Source: Brevinema_A sp051647535
GTDB taxonomy: Bacteria > Spirochaetota > Brevinematia > Brevinematales > Brevinemataceae
Assembly: GCA_051647535.1 (NCBI GenBank)
Contig: JBOFEA010000002.1
Location: forward strand, 26,170-90,169
Reading direction: 5' to 3'
DNA length: 64,000 nt
Shown: positions 63,075-64,000 of the stretch, piece by piece
How the letters are laid out: each line of letters starts with the position of its first letter
Position numbering within the stretch: position 1 is the first letter of the stretch
The notes under the pieces: model-generated
What the model saw: only the letters and a program-made list of their open reading frames with translations
Told to the model about the DNA's origin: nothing
The model's database searches: none
Translations under genes and position numbers: made by a program

Positions 63075-64000
63075 ATGCCTTATCCATTTTTTAATAAAAA
63101 TGATTTACAAGTAGAAATTTTTTCTTTAGATAAAGAAAAGTTTAACTCTGGACCAAAAACATCTTTAAATTTTTTATACGGAGATGAACCAAATGATTCT
63201 TATAACCACATAGCACAACTTTCTGACACTTTAAATGATATTGATTCATCTTTCGACATTCCTCCAATACCAAGTTCAGAACTAGAACCTTTATCAAATT
63301 CAATACCTCTTGATAGCAATCAATTTAAATTTACAGAAGAACCATCATTTGAATTAACTGAACATCAAACTCTATCTGTTTCCAACAAATTAAAAGAATT
63401 CAATAGTGATTTAGATCAAATTTTCTGTGATTTTGATAAAGAAGTATCAAGTACTCTGCATAATCTGACCAATAATTCAAATAACATACTCTCTAACAAG
63501 AATGAAACAAAAACCTTAAATTCTCTTGAGGAAATATTCCCTTACACAACACAATTAGAAGAAAATATTCCTATATCTTCTCTTGATTCCGACGAGGCTG
63601 AACAGCATACCGATACTGATCTTAAACATTCTATTAATATCAGCGATAACTTTGACCCTCTTTCTTCTGATTCCGACGAGGCGGAACAGCATATCGATAC
63701 TGATCTTAAACATTCTATTAATATCAGTGGCAACCTTGATTCTCTTTCTTCTGATTCTGACGAGGCTGAACAGCATATCGATACTGATCTTAAACATTCT
63801 ATTAATATCAGCGATAACCTTGACGCCCTTTCTCTTGATTCTGACGAGGCTGAACAACACATCGATGCTGATCTTAAACATTCTATTAATATCAGCGATA
63901 ACCTTGACGCCCTTTCTCTTGATTCTGACGAGGCTGAACAGCATATCGATGCTGATCTTAAATATTCTATTAATATCAGCGATAACCTTGACGCCCTTTC
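63075..64000 (+). CDS. Acidic tandem-repeat protein (partial, runs off right edge)
   Basis: A frame opens at ATG 63075 (GGAGAAG upstream) and stays open to the window end, at least 308 codons. The first 170 residues are Asp/Ser/Asn-rich and probably disordered. From about residue 168 it consists of a 28-residue repeat, of the type SLDSDEAEQHIDADLKHSIN followed by ISDNLDAL, at least five times. There is no signal peptide. It follows fliS directly and may belong to the flagellar/cytoskeletal gene cluster. Function unknown. Antisense frames over the repeats are by-products. Confidence 0.75.
   Translation, partial: MPYPFFNKNDLQVEIFSLDKEKFNSGPKTSLNFLYGDEPNDSYNHIAQLSDTLNDIDSSFDIPPIPSSELEPLSNSIPLDSNQFKFTEEPSFELTEHQTLSVSNKLKEFNSDLDQIFCDFDKEVSSTLHNLTNNSNNILSNKNETKTLNSLEEIFPYTTQLEENIPISSLDSDEAEQHTDTDLKHSINISDNFDPLSSDSDEAEQHIDTDLKHSINISGNLDSLSSDSDEAEQHIDTDLKHSINISDNLDALSLDSDEAEQHIDADLKHSINISDNLDALSLDSDEAEQHIDADLKYSINISDNLDAL
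63576..64000 (+). repeat. 84-bp coding tandem repeat array
   Basis: The word gacgagg recurs at 63591, 63675, 63759, 63843 and 63927, an exact 84-base period, and the flanking bases are near-identical. Copies 4 and 5 are most alike, which suggests recent expansion. The period is a multiple of 3, so copy-number change keeps frame. It continues past base 64000. Confidence 0.93.

Noticed and set aside
63542..63944. Two overlapping leftward open frames across the repeat array
   Set aside because: They are periodic by-products of the 84-bp repeat. The rightward frame has a start, ribosome site, non-repeat N-terminus and the expected position after fliS.
1..64000. CRISPR array, insertion sequence, prophage, tRNA or rRNA genes
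   Set aside because: No short-repeat/unique-spacer pattern, transposase, integrase, phage protein or cloverleaf/rRNA signature was seen; the only tandem arrays are the coding 84-bp repeats and the lipoprotein-guaB duplication.
1..64000. Sigma-54 (-24/-12) promoters that the rpoN product would use
   Set aside because: Scattered TGGCA-like words occur, but those I looked at lie inside genes or lack a correctly spaced GC element; none is convincing by eye.

Overview
The window looks like chromosome of a low-GC, diderm, motile bacterium, most likely a spirochaete (a Brevinematales- or Brachyspirales-like lineage is my guess, not proven). Direct evidence: lipoprotein signal peptides with loose lipoboxes, an MlaD/MlaE/MlaF lipid-transport set and large beta-barrel-like outer-membrane proteins; a FliS-like flagellar chaperone near a sigma-54 gene, a FapA-domain protein and a bactofilin; and a short IMP dehydrogenase without CBS domains, as in Borrelia. 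Promoters are easy to read and often keep a 17-bp spacer. Genes are tightly packed; I see no rRNA, tRNA, CRISPR array, insertion sequence or prophage.

Layout. 1-6 kb: phosphate uptake (pstSCAB), converging on a phoU-glycosyltransferase pair. 6.2-10.6 kb: spmB/spmA-like membrane proteins, an LD-carboxypeptidase, an M20 amidohydrolase and two tandem flavodoxin-fold oxidoreductases. 10.6-15.2 kb: a locally duplicated block with two paralogous lipoproteins, a decayed guaB fragment, then intact guaB and guaA. 15.3-18.1 kb: an NhaC-type antiporter, a small beta-barrel candidate and a lipoprotein. 18.2-29.7 kb: a long minus-strand run with rpsF-ssb-rpsR-(membrane protein)-rplI-dnaB, then mlaE-mlaF-mlaD, a sugar aminotransferase, two CorC-like CBS proteins and an RNA uracil methyltransferase. 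30-34 kb: a LysM/M23 peptidase and a 905-residue HELTH metallopeptidase with a probable outer-membrane barrel. 34-39 kb: sufBCDSU for Fe-S assembly. 39.4-46.3 kb: NADH oxidase, GntP-type permease, GT-C-like membrane protein and a polar amino-acid ABC transporter. 46.4-50 kb: an FMN riboswitch driving ribD-ribE-ribBA-ribH. 50-54 kb: pepP-efp-accB-accC. 54.3-57 kb: two envelope proteins of unknown role. 57-64 kb: rpoN-fapA-(unknown)-bactofilin-pdxA-fliS and the start of an acidic tandem-repeat protein.

The most surprising feature is the accB homologue at 51440-51901. It sits in the classical efp-accB-accC context and keeps the biotinyl-domain fold, but the biotin-accepting lysine motif reads V-L-G-I, so it cannot be biotinylated at the normal site. 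The accC next to it looks intact. Next are the guaB/lipoprotein tandem duplication with a fossil guaB piece, the 84-bp coding repeat array running off the right edge, the Ig-like insertion in PstC, and a 21-bp hairpin between rplI and dnaB.
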